From assembly GCA_002385825.1 (NCBI GenBank), contig DGEG01000077.1:1-6287 (forward strand): a stretch of 6,287 bases of DNA, given 5' to 3'. Made by a program: the position numbers and the translations under genes. This DNA comes from Firmicutes bacterium UBA3932 (GTDB lineage Bacteria; Bacillota; Clostridia; Peptostreptococcales; Anaerovoracaceae). Under the pieces are notes generated by a model. The model made no database searches, was not told the origin of the DNA, and saw only the letters and a list, made by a program, of their open reading frames with translations. Positions 6,059 to 6,287 of this stretch are shown here, piece after piece. Within the stretch, counting starts at the first letter, position 1; the number at the start of each line of letters is the position of its first letter.

Positions 6059-6256
6059 CTAATCTGTCTCTTCCTCATCTTTTTTTATATCTTTTCCTGC
6101 TTTTCGACGCTTAACGCTCTCGCTCAATAAATATTCAATCTGACCGTTAATGGACCGAAACTCATCCTCCGCCCAAGCAGCCAGCTCCTTCCAGAGCGAG
6201 GGTGACAATCGGAGCAGGACCTGCTTTTTTTCTTTATCCTTATCCTTGGATTCCAT
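6059..6256 (-). CDS. Arc-type ribbon-helix-helix DNA-binding protein
   Basis: The small 65-residue protein has the layout of the Arc/MetJ fold: a beta strand KQVLLRLSP (11-19) that would enter the DNA major groove as a dimer, helix A SLWKELAAWAEDEF (20-33), and helix B SINGQIEYLLSESVKRR (35-51). The ends are highly charged: Lys/Asp-rich before the strand and a KKDEEETD tail. Proteins of this type repress transcription, often their own and that of a neighbour, and some serve as antitoxins. No toxin gene is visible beside it, although the region upstream is cut off. AGGAGG (6264-6269) lies 7 bases before the ATG. It precedes sodC on the same strand with 152 bases and a terminator between, so the two are probably separate transcripts. 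Its target is not known. Confidence 0.8.
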   Translation of the reverse strand: MESKDKDKEKKQVLLRLSPSLWKELAAWAEDEFRSINGQIEYLLSESVKRRKAGKDIKKDEEETD

Positions 6257-6287
6257 GCATCACCCTCCTCTCATCAAAGCAGCCTCT

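Overview
The window looks like a chromosomal segment of a low-to-medium GC Gram-positive anaerobe or facultative anaerobe, class Clostridia (Bacillota). The evidence is strong AGGAGG ribosome-binding sites, AT-rich promoters, a DUF4474 protein of the type I know from Clostridia, and menaquinone/NADH dehydrogenase genes resembling those of Gram-positive bacteria. I cannot name a genus. No rRNA, tRNA, CRISPR array, transposase or phage gene is visible.

Left half (1-3367, minus strand, read right to left): a compact three-gene operon. It encodes a long type II NADH dehydrogenase with a fused DoxX-like membrane domain (ndh2), a polyprenyl diphosphate synthase overlapping it by 8 bases, and the first 92 codons of a UbiA/MenA-type prenyltransferase that runs off the left edge. 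The last two enzymes would make the prenyl chain and attach it to a naphthoquinone head group, giving the (demethyl)menaquinone that the first enzyme reduces with NADH. This gene set matches the ndh2-dmkB-dmkA part of the flavin-based extracellular electron transfer (EET) locus known from Listeria. The EET-specific genes (eetA, eetB, fmnB, pplA) are not in the window, so EET remains an inference. The operon promoter has a consensus TTGACA -35 box lying inside an 18-base near-palindrome that differs from the Bacillota Rex operator at one base. This suggests control by the NADH/NAD+ ratio. The operon also carries three in-place tandem duplications: a doubled Shine-Dalgarno segment, a three-copy 30-base repeat in the ndh2 linker, and a doubled 36-base unit at the start of the prenyl synthase gene.

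Middle (3368-3638): a 271-base AT-rich divergent intergenic region. To its right lies a two-gene plus-strand operon: a membrane-anchored DUF4474 protein (3639-4526) and, 16 bases later, an LpxH-like calcineurin-type metallophosphoesterase (4543-5463). Neither has a known substrate.

Right part (5376-6287, minus strand): a Cu/Zn superoxide dismutase-like gene, whose 3' end overlaps the phosphoesterase gene tail-to-tail by 88 bases, preceded by a small Arc-type ribbon-helix-helix DNA-binding protein with its own terminator hairpin. A 19-base inverted repeat upstream of the dismutase gene shares a 10-base word with the start region of the regulator gene, which hints at a regulator-target pair.
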